From: Micrococcus sp.
GTDB taxonomy: Bacteria; Actinomycetota; Actinomycetes; Actinomycetales; Micrococcaceae
Direction of reading: 5' to 3'
Assembly (NCBI GenBank): GCA_029961105.1
Contig: JASBVO010000009.1
Location: 62,001 to 126,000 of the forward strand
DNA: 64,000 nt
Both the position numbers and the translations under genes were made by a program. The notes beneath the pieces are model-generated. The model did no database searches, had not been told where the DNA came from, and was given only the letters and a program-made list of their open reading frames with translations. Numbering within the stretch: position 1 is the stretch's first letter; every line of letters starts with the position of its first letter. Positions 30,243 to 38,883 of the stretch are shown here, one piece after another.

Positions 30243-30447
30243 GTGTAGTCCCCCGACAACCGCGGCATCCACCCTGAAGGCCACCCCGTTACCTTCTTCG
30301 TAGCCCGGTCCTGAGTCAGGATGTGGGTGTGCTGGCCGGAAGGCCCCGGCATGATTCCTGCCCCCAGTCGTCGATGATCCGGGGGGTGACGGCAAGTAGC
30401 GCGCCGATCCGACCCGGACATACGGCGAATGATCCGCCCTACGGCAC

Positions 30448-30478
30448 CGCCCCCTCTCGCGCTACGCGGGAGGGGGCG
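30448..30478 (+). terminator. Hairpin downstream of BCCT gene
   Basis: 14 bp stem with one G-T pair, 30448-30461 with 30465-30478, 3 nt loop. Located ~205 bp after the stop. A compact GC-rich hairpin consistent with a terminator in either direction. Confidence 0.55.
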
Positions 30479-30626
30479 TCGTTGGTCACATCATGTACCG
30501 CAAGACGGCACCATTGTCTAAGTCTCATCGCCTATCAATCCTGAGTAGAGTCGGATGCTCGGTGGGCGCGTTCTGACCCTTTCTTCGCCCACCAAACCCG
30601 TCGAGATTCACCCGAGTCTCGCGGAT

Positions 30627-30664
30627 CGACCGCCCCCCCGCTTGGTACGTGCGGGGGGCGGTCG
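30627..30664 (-). terminator. Hairpin downstream of rnpB
   Basis: 12 bp stem CGACCGCCCCCC / GGGGGGCGGTCG around a 14 nt loop, ~100 bp beyond the rnpB 3' end. Likely the end of the rnpB transcript. Confidence 0.55.
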
Positions 30665-30765
30665 CTCAGATTAAGCGCGGACAATGGTGGCCAGTTTCTA
30701 CCGTCACCGGCCCCCCGGTTCTGCGGGAATCCGCGCACCTTGCGGGCAACACAAGGAGGGGCGAG

Positions 30766-31161
30766 GGGACAGGCCGGCTGTACGCCGGGTTCTGTGCCGT
30801 GGCCGGTTACCCGGGCCACGGTGACGGCCATCCATCTAGGCCCGCCGTTGCCGACGGGCTCGAGCGGCCAACCCGGATGCTCGGGCGGGCAGCCCTGCGA
30901 GCGCATCCTGTTCGACCTTGCACCGGATGGGGTTTACCGAGCCGGTCCGGTCACCCGGATCGCTGGTGGTCTCTTACACCACCCTTTCACCCTCACCCGC
31001 TCCGGAACGTGCATGCACCCTCCGTGCGGGCGGTCTGCTTTCTGTGGCACTGTCCTGCGGGTCGCCCCGAGTGGGTGTTACCCACCATCCTGCCCTGTGG
31101 TGCCCGGACGTTCCTCACGGCATCGCACGCGATGCCCTGCGGCCGTCCGCCGGCCTGTCCC
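30766..31161 (-). ncRNA. rnpB: RNase P RNA (class A)
   Basis: The minus strand reads as bacterial RNase P RNA: 5' GGGACAGGCCGGC pairs with 3' GCCGGCCTGTCCC (P1); GAGGAACGTCCGGGC near the 5' end is the conserved CRI block; AGGGTGAAAGGGTGGTGTAAGAGACCACC and GGTAAACCCCATC are diagnostic in the middle; AGATGGATGGCC and CAGAACCCGGCGTACAGCC close the 3' end. About 396 nt, normal for actinobacteria. Matures tRNA 5' ends with RnpA. Several false reading frames overlap it. Ends are set by the P1 pairing and may be off by a few bases. Confidence 0.96.
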
Positions 31162-31221
31162 AGCCGTCCATTCTACCGCCGCGCGTCCATCGCACGCGCC
31201 CGCGGTGGCTAGGCTGTTCGC

Positions 31222-32037
31222 GTGCTCATCCTGCTGCCGCCCTCCGAGGGCAAGACCGCTCCGCGCCACGGCGCGCCCATGGAGCTCAGTTCACTGTTCC
31301 TGCCGACGCTGGCTGGCGAGCGCATCACCGTGATCGGCACCCTGGCGGCCGTGTCCACCGCGCCGGACGCCCCCACGGTCCTCGGCGTGGGCGAGACGAA
31401 GCGGGCGGACATCGAGGCCAACCTGGTCCTGGACACGGCTCCGGCCGCCCCGGCCCACCAGCTCTACACCGGGGTGCTCTACGACGCCCTCGACTACGCC
31501 TCCCTGCCCGATCTCGCCCGCCGGCGGGCCCGCGAGGAGGTGCTGGTGTTCTCCGGGCTGTTCGGCGTGCTGGCCCTGGGCGACCGGATCCCGAACCACC
31601 GGCTGACCGTCACGGCCACGCTGCCGGGCATGGGCCGGATGTCCTCGTGGTGGAAGCCGAGGCTCACTCCCCTGCTGGACGAGAGGGCCGCACACGCCGG
31701 TGTCATCATCGACTGCCGCTCCGGGGGCTACGCGGCCCAGTGGAAGGCCCCGGCCGAGACCACGCTGACCGTGGACGTGTTCCAGGTCCGTCACGGCGAG
31801 CGCACCGTGGTGTCCCACTTCGCCAAGCACACCCGCGGCCTGGTGGCGCGGGAACTGCTGCTGGCCGGTCCCCGGGTGGTGAACTCGCCGGAGGCGGCCG
31901 CGGAGGTGGTGGCCGCCGCGGGGTCGGCCTCCGGACCGCACGACTGGACGGTGGACCTCATCCCCTCCTCGCAGACCGCCGGGTCGAGGCCCGGCCGCCT
32001 GGAGATCACCCTGCCGGAGCAGCACACCACCGTCTGA
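31222..32037 (+). CDS. yaaA: Peroxide stress protein YaaA (DUF328)
   Basis: 271 residues. Starts MLILLPPSEGKTAP, the invariant PPSEGK motif of YaaA, and has VFSGLFGVL, GMGRMSSWWKPRL and FAKHTRGL segments as in the family. In E. coli it lowers free iron and protects DNA during H2O2 stress; the fold has DNA-binding activity. GTG start ~60 bp from rnpB, divergent. Monocistronic. Confidence 0.88.
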   Translation: MLILLPPSEGKTAPRHGAPMELSSLFLPTLAGERITVIGTLAAVSTAPDAPTVLGVGETKRADIEANLVLDTAPAAPAHQLYTGVLYDALDYASLPDLARRRAREEVLVFSGLFGVLALGDRIPNHRLTVTATLPGMGRMSSWWKPRLTPLLDERAAHAGVIIDCRSGGYAAQWKAPAETTLTVDVFQVRHGERTVVSHFAKHTRGLVARELLLAGPRVVNSPEAAAEVVAAAGSASGPHDWTVDLIPSSQTAGSRPGRLEITLPEQHTTV

Positions 32038-32221
32038 GGACGCCCCGGGGGCCTCCGGCCACCGGGCCCTTTCCCCTGCCGGACCGTGCCGCTACGGTGA
32101 TCCGACCGGAGGCGCACGACGAGGCCCCTGTGCCCGGTCCGCGCCGGCTGGCACGGCCTGGAGCCGGGTCCGTCGCCCCTCTGGCCAGAGGTCCGCACAG
32201 CACGCAGGAGGAAGATCGTCC

Positions 32222-33526
32222 ATGAACCCCAACGTCCCCTCCGTGGACCAGTCCGACCGCACCGTCCCCATCAACCTGCGCCAGTCCGGACCCACCCCGG
32301 TCCAGATGCTGATCGACACCCGCGTCCGCAAGTCGCCGTACTGGCACCTGTCCATGGAGGCCGGCTGCTGGCGCGCCTCCGTCTACAACCGCATGTATCA
32401 CCCCCGAGGCTACGTGGCACCGGAGGACGGCGGCATGATGGCCGAATACGACTCCCTCGTGAACCACGTGACCCTGTGGAACGTGGCCGTGGAACGGCAG
32501 ATCCGGGTCGTGGGGCCGGGCGCGGAGGACTTCGTGGACTTCGTCATCACCCGGGACGCCACCAGGATTCCCGCCATGCACGCCCGCTACGTGATCCTGT
32601 GCAACGAGGCCGGCGGGATCCTCAACGACCCGGTCCTGCTGCGGGTCGCCGAGGACGAGTTCTGGTTCAGCCTCTCGGACTCGGACCTCCTGTTCTGGTT
32701 GCAGGGCGTCAACGTGGGCCGCAGGTTCGACGTCGACATCCGCGAGATCGACGTCGCCCCCGTGCAGGTCCAGGGCCCGAAGTCCGTGGACCTCATGGCG
32801 GACCTGTTCGGAGCCGCCGTGGCGGAGCTGCCGCCGTACGGCCTGCTCGCCGGGCAGGTGGCCGGCTGCGACGTGATCGTCTCCCAGACCGGGTTCTCCG
32901 GGGAGAAGGGCTACGAGATCTACCTCAGGGACGCCACCCTGCACGCCGAGACGATGTGGAACGCCGTCCTCGAGGCCGGCCGGCCGCACCAGCTGGCCGT
33001 CGTCGCCCCGGCCCACCACCGCCGGATCGCGGCCGGGATCCTGTCCTGGGGCCAGGACATGGACCAGGAGACGCTGCCCTTCCAGGTGAACCTGGGCTAC
33101 CAGGTGCCCCGCACCAAGTCCGCCGAGTACATCGGCAAGGCGGCCCTGGAAGAGGCCCGGCGCCAGATCGAGGCGGGGGCCCCGCCCTACACCCACCAGC
33201 TCGTGGGGATGCGCCTGGGCGGAGCGCCCATCGAGGACTACGCGCCGGATTTCTGGCTCATCAGTCCCGACGTCGACGCCGACCCGGTGGGCTACGTCAC
33301 CTCGCCGTGGTTCTCACCCGAACTGGGCCACAACATCGCCATGGGGTTCGTCCCGGTGGGACTCACCGACCTTGGCACCGAGCTCTGGGTGCACCTGCCG
33401 GACGAGTATGCGGACACCCCCGGCCGGCCCGTGGCCGCCGAGGTGGTCGAGGTGCCCTTCCGCCCCTCCGTCAACCCCAACCAGCGGGAGCTCCTGAGGC
33501 AGCGGGGGCTCGACGCCGCCGAGTGA
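32222..33526 (+). CDS. GcvT-family aminomethyltransferase / THF-dependent demethylase
   Basis: 434 residues with the GcvT fold: an N-terminal domain (VNHVTLWNVAVERQIRVVGPGAEDFVDFVITRD), the central VQGPKSVDLMADLFG and GFSGEKGYEIYL motifs, and a C-terminal barrel (NIAMGFVPVGLTDLGTELWV). Unlike GcvT it has no gcvH/P neighbours and its N-terminus resembles DmdA/LigM-like demethylases that pass a methyl group to tetrahydrofolate. The BCCT importer 2 kb upstream makes a betaine- or sulfonium-type substrate plausible (inference). GGAGGAAG sits before the ATG. Confidence 0.75.
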   Translation: MNPNVPSVDQSDRTVPINLRQSGPTPVQMLIDTRVRKSPYWHLSMEAGCWRASVYNRMYHPRGYVAPEDGGMMAEYDSLVNHVTLWNVAVERQIRVVGPGAEDFVDFVITRDATRIPAMHARYVILCNEAGGILNDPVLLRVAEDEFWFSLSDSDLLFWLQGVNVGRRFDVDIREIDVAPVQVQGPKSVDLMADLFGAAVAELPPYGLLAGQVAGCDVIVSQTGFSGEKGYEIYLRDATLHAETMWNAVLEAGRPHQLAVVAPAHHRRIAAGILSWGQDMDQETLPFQVNLGYQVPRTKSAEYIGKAALEEARRQIEAGAPPYTHQLVGMRLGGAPIEDYAPDFWLISPDVDADPVGYVTSPWFSPELGHNIAMGFVPVGLTDLGTELWVHLPDEYADTPGRPVAAEVVEVPFRPSVNPNQRELLRQRGLDAAE

Positions 33527-33568
33527 GGCCGCCGGCTCCGTCAACGGTGGACGGCGGACGGAGGTGCG

Positions 33569-34693
33569 TCAGGGTGCCGCGTCCGCCACGAGCTCGACCT
33601 CGAAGCCGCCGGGAGCCTCCAGGTAGGCCGCGTAGTGGCTGCGTCCGCCGGCGAAGGGGTGCCGCTCGGCGAACAGCACCGTGAAGCCACGCTGGAGCGC
33701 GGACTCCACCAGCGCGTCGACGTCGGCCCGCGACCCGGCGTGGAAGGCCAGGTGGTTCAGCCCCGGGCGGAGGCGGTCATGGCCGCCGGCACCGACGTCC
33801 GGCCCGGATTCCAGCACGAGGTACTCCCCCGCCCCCTGGTAGCTGGTGCCCTCGGACCACTCGCCGCTGACCGCGTAGCCGAGCTGCTGGAACAGCCAGC
33901 CCAGCGTCCGGCGTGCCCGGGGCAGGTCCTCCACCCAGATCTCCACGTGGTGCAGCCGGCCCACGCGCCGGGACGTCCCGACGTCGGCCGTCCGGCCGGC
34001 GCTGAACGCGCCGGCGCTGTCCGCGCCGGCTCCCCCGGTGGGCGCCGCGGCGGCCGGGGCGAGCGGGCCGCCGGTCTCGGCTGCCGGCACCGGGAGCGGT
34101 GACGGCTCCTGCCCGGGCTCGTGCGTGGGCTCGTGCATGGGCTCCTGCGCCGACTCTCCTGCCGGCTCGCCCGCGGTCTTGCCGTCGGTCTTCCCCGAGC
34201 CCGCCGCGCTGGAGCCCGCACCCGTCGCCCCGGTGACCCGGATCCCGGACTTCGCCCGGACCCACGTCCGCCCCGCCGCACCGGCGTCCATGGCCTCGTT
34301 GGAGAGCAGGTCCGCGTCCTTGTTCTTCTCGCGGGGGATCCACTCGTAGGTGACCCTCCCCGGCGGCAGGATCGCCCGGGCCTGGCCGGCCAGCTTCTGC
34401 ATGTCCGCGTGCTTGATCTTCCAGCGCCCGCTCATCTGCTCCACCACGAGCTTGGAGTCCATCTTCACGTGCACCCGGGCCTCGGGGTCGATGTTCTTGG
34501 CCATCGTGAGCCCGGCCACGAGCCCGGAGTACTCGGCCACGTTGTTCGAGGCCCTGCCCAGTGGGGCGGCGTCGATGTCCAGGACCTTCCCCGTGGCCGG
34601 ATCACGGACGAGGGCACCATAACCGGCGACGCCGGGGTTGCCCCGGGAGCCGCCGTCGGCCTCGACCTGCAGGACGCGTTCGGACACGGGCAT
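33569..34693 (-). CDS. RNase H domain fused to VOC (glyoxalase-like) domain
   Basis: 374 residues. Residues 1-135 are RNase HI-like with all four acidic residues in context: QVEADGGSRGNPG, NNVAEYSGL, KMDSKLVVEQ and NKDADLLSNEA. Residues ~235-374 are a VOC metal-fold domain (RLHHVEIWVEDLPRARRTL, GLNHLAFHAGS, YLEAPGGFEVELV). A low-complexity linker with E-P-x-x-E-P repeats joins them. ATG 34693 is set by AGGAGAG. In Mycobacterium the same locus (Rv2228c) has RNase H fused to a phosphatase instead. Third gene after Nif3-like and zinc-ribbon genes. Confidence 0.85.
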   Translation of the reverse strand: MPVSERVLQVEADGGSRGNPGVAGYGALVRDPATGKVLDIDAAPLGRASNNVAEYSGLVAGLTMAKNIDPEARVHVKMDSKLVVEQMSGRWKIKHADMQKLAGQARAILPPGRVTYEWIPREKNKDADLLSNEAMDAGAAGRTWVRAKSGIRVTGATGAGSSAAGSGKTDGKTAGEPAGESAQEPMHEPTHEPGQEPSPLPVPAAETGGPLAPAAAAPTGGAGADSAGAFSAGRTADVGTSRRVGRLHHVEIWVEDLPRARRTLGWLFQQLGYAVSGEWSEGTSYQGAGEYLVLESGPDVGAGGHDRLRPGLNHLAFHAGSRADVDALVESALQRGFTVLFAERHPFAGGRSHYAAYLEAPGGFEVELVADAAP

Positions 34694-34739
34694 CACTTCT
34701 CTCCTGGCTCTGTGGGGCGGCCGGTCACGGCCGTCGGGC

Positions 34740-35498
34740 TCAGCCCTCGGTCGCCCGGACCAGGATGGCCCCGGAATCCGGGCAGTACACCAGCGTATCG
34801 GCCGGCGCCTGCTCGATCTGCGCCAGGTCCGCCGGGCTGATCGGCATGCCGGAGGCCTCGGAGTGGTTCCCGACCAGCCGGGCCGCCCCGATCCCGCCGT
34901 TGCGCGCCCGGACCTTCTCATAGCGGGCGAGCAGTCCGGCCGGCAGGGTGGCGGCGAGCGCAGCCCTGTCCCTGGTCAGCTCGTTGCCGCGGGCCGAGAC
35001 CTCGGTGGCCTCGGCCTTCAGCGCCGCGCCTCGGTCCTGCGCGGCGGCCTGGGCCTCGGCCAGGAGGCGGCGGGCCTCGGCCTCAGCGGTCTCGGCCTGC
35101 TCCGCGGCGTCCATGGCCTCCAGCTCGGCCTCCTCGTGCCGGTCCTGGAGCTCGGCCAGCGTGGAGAGTTCGTGCATCATCCTCTCCAGGTCCCGGGCCG
35201 AGCCCTCGCCGGCGTCGAGGCGCTTCTGGTTGCGTTCCCGGTGGGCCCGCACGGCGGAGACCTCCTGGTCGGCGGCGGCAACGGCGGCCCGCGCGTCCGC
35301 CAGGACCGTGGCGGCCTGCTCGGCCTCGGCCTGGCGCTCGGCGACGGCCTGCTGCAGTTGCCGGTACACGGGGTCCTGGCGCAGCTGCTGCATGCGGGTC
35401 CGGGCCTGGTCCAGGGCGCTGTCCAGTGCCTGCAGGTCGAGCAGGCGCAGTTGGTCGGCGGGTGAAGCCGTGCTGGCCGGGGTCGCGGAATCAGTCAT
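34740..35498 (-). CDS. Coiled-coil C4-zinc-ribbon family protein with degenerate ribbon
   Basis: 252 residues; ~25-190 is one long antiparallel coiled coil rich in Ala, Glu and Arg. The C-terminal domain aligns with the C4 zinc ribbon of this family (GGIGAARLVGNHSEASGMPISPADLAQI ... YCPDSGAILVR), but only one of four expected cysteines remains, so zinc binding is probably lost. The start overlaps the end of the Nif3-like gene by 8 bp. Homolog of Rv2229c; function not established, often suggested to handle nucleic acids. Confidence 0.8.
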   Translation of the reverse strand: MTDSATPASTASPADQLRLLDLQALDSALDQARTRMQQLRQDPVYRQLQQAVAERQAEAEQAATVLADARAAVAAADQEVSAVRAHRERNQKRLDAGEGSARDLERMMHELSTLAELQDRHEEAELEAMDAAEQAETAEAEARRLLAEAQAAAQDRGAALKAEATEVSARGNELTRDRAALAATLPAGLLARYEKVRARNGGIGAARLVGNHSEASGMPISPADLAQIEQAPADTLVYCPDSGAILVRATEG

Positions 35499-36423
35499 GC
35501 GGGCCTCCTTCAGGGGCCGGGGTGAGGACGAAGTCCCAAGGGTCGGTGTTCAGCCCGCTGACCGCGATCTCCACGTCGAAGCCGCGGTCGGTGAGCAGGG
35601 TGTCGAGGGCCTGGGCGGCGACCGGCAGCCAGAGCCACTCGCTGCCGAAGTGGGAGACCTCCACGAGGTAGGGGCGGCCACCCGTCAGCCGGGCCGCCTC
35701 GCGCACCTCGGAGGCCGGGTGGTGGCGCAGGTCCGCGGTGACGTACACGTCGGCGCCCGCGGCACGGACCTGGTCGAAGAGGCTGTCGCCGGCACCGCCG
35801 CACACGGCCACCGTGCTGACCAGCCCGTCCCGGTCTCCCGCCACACGCACCCCGCCGGCCACGGCGGGCATGGCGGCGAACACGCGGGCGGCGAAGTCGG
35901 CCAGCGTGAGGGCCCGGGGCAACCGGCCCACCCGGCCGATGCCCTCCTCGGGCAGGCCGCCCGCGGCCGGGGCCAGGGGCGTGACCTCCTGCAGGCCCAG
36001 CACGTCCGCGATGACGTCGGAGACGCCCCCGACGGCGGAGTCGGCGTTGGTGTGCGCGGTCAGCAGCGCGCAGCCGCCCTCGATCAGGGTGTGGACCACC
36101 TCGCCCTTGAAGCCGGTGGCCGCCACCGAGTGCACGCCGCGCAACAGCAGGGGATGGTGGGTAACCAGCAACTGGGCTCCGGCGCCCACCGCCTCGTCGA
36201 CCACGTCCTGGACCGGGTCCACCGCGAAGTGGATCCGGCGCACCGGCTGGCCGGGACGCCCGGCCACCAGCCCGGTGGCGTCCCAGTCCTCGGCCAGCGA
36301 CGCCGGCCACAGTTCCTCGAAGGACTCCAGCACCTGGGCCAGGGTCGGGGTGCGGTCGGTGTCGCGGGGGCCCGTCCCCTCCGGCGCGGCCGGGGAGGAC
36401 TGGGTCGGCGTTTCGGCGCTCAT
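35491..36423 (-). CDS. Nif3-like dinuclear metal-center protein
   Basis: 310 residues of the NIF3/YbgI/DUF34 family: EDWDATGLVAGRPGQPV, LLVTHHPLLLRG (metal-binding His pair), ALLTAHTNADSAVGGV and VEVSHFGSEWLWLP near the C-terminus (His, Glu). Forms hexameric toroids with a dimetal site; GTP cyclohydrolase-like or damage-control roles have been proposed. First gene of the operon with the zinc-ribbon and RNase H genes. ATG 36423 chosen; it is divergent from msrA with only 24 bp between. Confidence 0.88.
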   Translation of the reverse strand: MSAETPTQSSPAAPEGTGPRDTDRTPTLAQVLESFEELWPASLAEDWDATGLVAGRPGQPVRRIHFAVDPVQDVVDEAVGAGAQLLVTHHPLLLRGVHSVAATGFKGEVVHTLIEGGCALLTAHTNADSAVGGVSDVIADVLGLQEVTPLAPAAGGLPEEGIGRVGRLPRALTLADFAARVFAAMPAVAGGVRVAGDRDGLVSTVAVCGGAGDSLFDQVRAAGADVYVTADLRHHPASEVREAARLTGGRPYLVEVSHFGSEWLWLPVAAQALDTLLTDRGFDVEIAVSGLNTDPWDFVLTPAPEGGPHD

Positions 36424-36447
36424 AGGGCCATTGTGCCCGAGTCGGGA

Positions 36448-37071
36448 ATGAACCCGCGCCCGGACGTGCTGTACCCGGATGTGAGTGACGACGTGCGAGA
36501 GAACCGGGCCGGTCGCGGCTCCCACCGCGTGCTGACCGTGGCCGGCGGCTGCTTCTGGTGCCTGGACGCCGTGTACCGGCGGATCCGGGGCATCACGGCC
36601 GTGGAGTCCGGTTATACGGGCGGCGCTTGGCCCGATCCCGACTACGAGACGGTCTGCTCGGGCCGGACCGGGCACGCCGAGGCGGTGCGGGTCGGCTTCG
36701 ACGAGTCCGTGATCAGCGCCGACCTGGTGCTGGACATCTTCTTCACCGGCCACGACCCGACCACCCTGAACCGGCAGGGCCACGACGTGGGCACGCAGTA
36801 CCGGTCGGCCCTGTTCGCGGCGGACGCGGAGGACGAGGCCCTGTTCCGGGCGGCCATCGAGCGCAACCAGGACAACTGGGACGCCCCGATCGTCACGACC
36901 ATCGAGCCGGCCTCCCGGTGGTACCCGGCCGAGTGGTATCACCAGGACTTCTATACGAACCGGCCCGAGGTCGGCTACTGCCATGTCATCATCACGCCGA
37001 AGCTGGCCAAGGTGCGCCAGCGTTACTCGGCGTGGCTGGTGGAGCCGCAGGCCGGCACACCGCTGACATAG
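36448..37071 (+). CDS. msrA: Peptide-methionine (S)-S-oxide reductase MsrA
   Basis: Reduces methionine-S-sulfoxide in proteins. GGCFWCLDAVYRRIRG with the catalytic Cys, GYTGG, GRTGHAEAVRV, HDPTTLNRQGHDVGTQYRS and WYPAEWYHQDFY are all present in order. About 207 residues from ATG 36448; a GTG at 36481 is an in-frame alternative that removes a non-conserved leader. Shares a very short divergent promoter region with the Nif3-like gene. No fused MsrB. Confidence 0.93.
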   Translation: MNPRPDVLYPDVSDDVRENRAGRGSHRVLTVAGGCFWCLDAVYRRIRGITAVESGYTGGAWPDPDYETVCSGRTGHAEAVRVGFDESVISADLVLDIFFTGHDPTTLNRQGHDVGTQYRSALFAADAEDEALFRAAIERNQDNWDAPIVTTIEPASRWYPAEWYHQDFYTNRPEVGYCHVIITPKLAKVRQRYSAWLVEPQAGTPLT

Positions 37072-37177
37072 GCTGAATCACGGGGACCCGGGCGCCGTCG
37101 TCCGGGTCGTCGCGCCGGTGCCAGGCCACCGGCCCTGCCCTCTTCGACCCTGCACCGACTTCCGGAAGGAACCCCTC

Positions 37178-38113
37178 ATGGCCACCCTGCTCAACAACAT
37201 CACCGAGGCCGTCGGCAACACCCCCCTCGTCCGGCTCAACCGGCTGACCGAGGGCCTGCCCGGCCAGGTCGCCGTCAAGCTCGAGTTCTACAACCCGGCC
37301 AACTCCGTCAAGGACCGGATCGGCCGCTCGATCGTGGACGCCGCGGAGGCCTCCGGCCAGCTGCGCCCGGGCGGGACCATCGTGGAGGGCACCTCCGGCA
37401 ACACCGGAATCGCCCTGGCCATGGTCGGCGCAGCCCGCGGCTACAAGGTCGTCCTGACCATGCCCGAGACCATGTCCAACGAGCGCCGCGTGATGCTGCG
37501 CGCCTACGGGGCCGAGATCGTCCTCACCCCCGGCGCCGACGGCATGCGCGGGGCCCTGGAGAAGGCCCAGCAGATCGTGGCCGAGTCCGACAACGCCGTC
37601 TGGGCCCGGCAGTTCGCCAACCAGGCCAACGTCCAGGCGCACTACACCACCACCGGCCCGGAGATCTGGGACGCCACCGACGGCGAGGTGGACGTCTTCG
37701 TCTCCGGCATCGGCACCGGCGGCACCATCACCGGCGCCGGCCGCTACCTGCGGGAGCAGAAGCCCGAGGTGCGCCTGGTCGCCGTCGAGCCGGCCGACTC
37801 CCCCATCCTCTCCGGCGGCAAGCCGGGCCCGCACAAGATCCAGGGCCTGGGCGCGAACTTCATCCCGGAGATCCTGGACCAGCAGATCTACGACGAGGTG
37901 TACACCGCCACGCTGGAGGAGTCCGTCTCCACCGCCCGCGACCTGGGCACCCAGGAGGGCATCCTCGGCGGCATCTCCTCCGGCGCCATCGTCGCCGCGG
38001 CCATCGAGGAGGCCAAGAAGGAGGAGAACCGGGACAAGCTGATCGTCGCCGTGGTCTGCGACTTCGGCGAGCGCTACATCTCCACCGTCCTGTACGAGGA
38101 CATCCGCGGCTGA
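37178..38113 (+). CDS. cysK: Cysteine synthase A (O-acetylserine sulfhydrylase)
   Basis: PLP enzyme joining O-acetylserine and sulfide. 311 residues; NSVKDRIG holds the PLP lysine, EGTSGNTGIALA binds substrate and GTGGTITGAGRYL binds the phosphate. GLGANFIPEIL is the CysE-interaction face region. GGAAGGA precedes the ATG. cysE follows 108 bp later on the same strand, giving the cysK-cysE pair. Confidence 0.96.
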   Translation: MATLLNNITEAVGNTPLVRLNRLTEGLPGQVAVKLEFYNPANSVKDRIGRSIVDAAEASGQLRPGGTIVEGTSGNTGIALAMVGAARGYKVVLTMPETMSNERRVMLRAYGAEIVLTPGADGMRGALEKAQQIVAESDNAVWARQFANQANVQAHYTTTGPEIWDATDGEVDVFVSGIGTGGTITGAGRYLREQKPEVRLVAVEPADSPILSGGKPGPHKIQGLGANFIPEILDQQIYDEVYTATLEESVSTARDLGTQEGILGGISSGAIVAAAIEEAKKEENRDKLIVAVVCDFGERYISTVLYEDIRG

Positions 38114-38221
38114 TCACCCCAGCTGCGGCACCGACTACAGTCAGTACACTGCCATCCGGGCCGGTCACCGACCGGTCCGGGCGCACACCGCCGGCTCCAG
38201 CCACCGACCGAAAGGCCTCCA

Positions 38222-38806
38222 GTGGGTTTCCTGTCCCGCCTCAAGGAAGACATCGCGAATGCCCGGGCGCATGACCCGGCCGCCCGCGGCGACCTGGAGG
38301 TTGCCGTGGTCTACTCGGGCCTGCACGCGATCTGGGCGCACCGCCTGACGCACCGGATGTGGCAGAACGAGCGCCTGAAGACCCCGGCGCGCGTCATCTC
38401 CCAGGTGACCCGCTCCCTGACGGGGATCGAGATCCATCCCGGCGCGACGATCGGTCGGCGGTTCTTCATCGACCACGGCATGGGCGTGGTCATCGGCGAG
38501 ACCGCCGAGATCGGAGACGACGTCATGCTCTACCACGGCGTCACCCTCGGCGGCCGGTCCCTGGACCGGGTCAAGCGGCACCCCACCCTGCAGGACGGGG
38601 TCGTCGTCGGCGCCGGCGCCAAGATCCTCGGCCCGGTCGAGATCGGCGCGGGCACCGCCGTGGGCGCCAACGCGGTCGTCGTCAAGGACACCCCGGCCGA
38701 CTCCATCGCCACCGGCGTGCCGGCCACCTGGCGTCACCGGGAGGCCAAGGAGCACAAGCCCGCCGTGGACCCGGCGGAGTACGTCGATCCCGCCATGTGG
38801 ATCTGA
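38222..38806 (+). CDS. cysE: Serine O-acetyltransferase
   Basis: Makes O-acetylserine for CysK. 194 residues, the short bacterial type without the long N-terminal helical extension. Left-handed beta-helix repeats with [44 protein letters not shown] (catalytic His and Asp) and [11 protein letters not shown]. The C-terminus DPAMWI ends in Ile, the residue that docks in the CysK active site to form the cysteine synthase complex. GTG start. Confidence 0.95.
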   Translation: MGFLSRLKEDIANARAHDPAARGDLEVAVVYSGLHAIWAHRLTHRMWQNERLKTPARVISQVTRSLTGIEIHPGATIGRRFFIDHGMGVVIGETAEIGDDVMLYHGVTLGGRSLDRVKRHPTLQDGVVVGAGAKILGPVEIGAGTAVGANAVVVKDTPADSIATGVPATWRHREAKEHKPAVDPAEYVDPAMWI

Positions 38807-38830
38807 GGCCCCGCCCGCCACTTCCCACGA

Positions 38831-38878
38831 CGACGCCGGCCGGCCGCCTCCCGCTGCGGGGGCGATCGGCCGGCGTCG
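38831..38878 (+). terminator. Bidirectional terminator between cysE and gnd
   Basis: 12 bp perfect stem 38831-38842 with 38867-38878, loop 24 nt that can fold further. It lies in the 77 bp between two convergent stops. Confidence 0.75.
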
Positions 38879-38883
38879 GTGTG

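Larger units (their letters stand above)
30243..30765. other. Gene-free stretch between BCCT gene and rnpB
   Basis: About 520 bp. I see no credible coding sequence; short frames here have atypical composition. It holds two strong hairpins (30448-30478 and 30627-30664), listed separately, and a less GC-rich patch near 30480-30550. Confidence 0.5.

Noticed and set aside
30649-31333. Several plus-strand reading frames of 120-200 codons
   Set aside because: They lie over the RNase P RNA gene, whose conserved blocks and P1 pairing explain the sequence; the translations are Arg/Pro/Cys-rich without domains.
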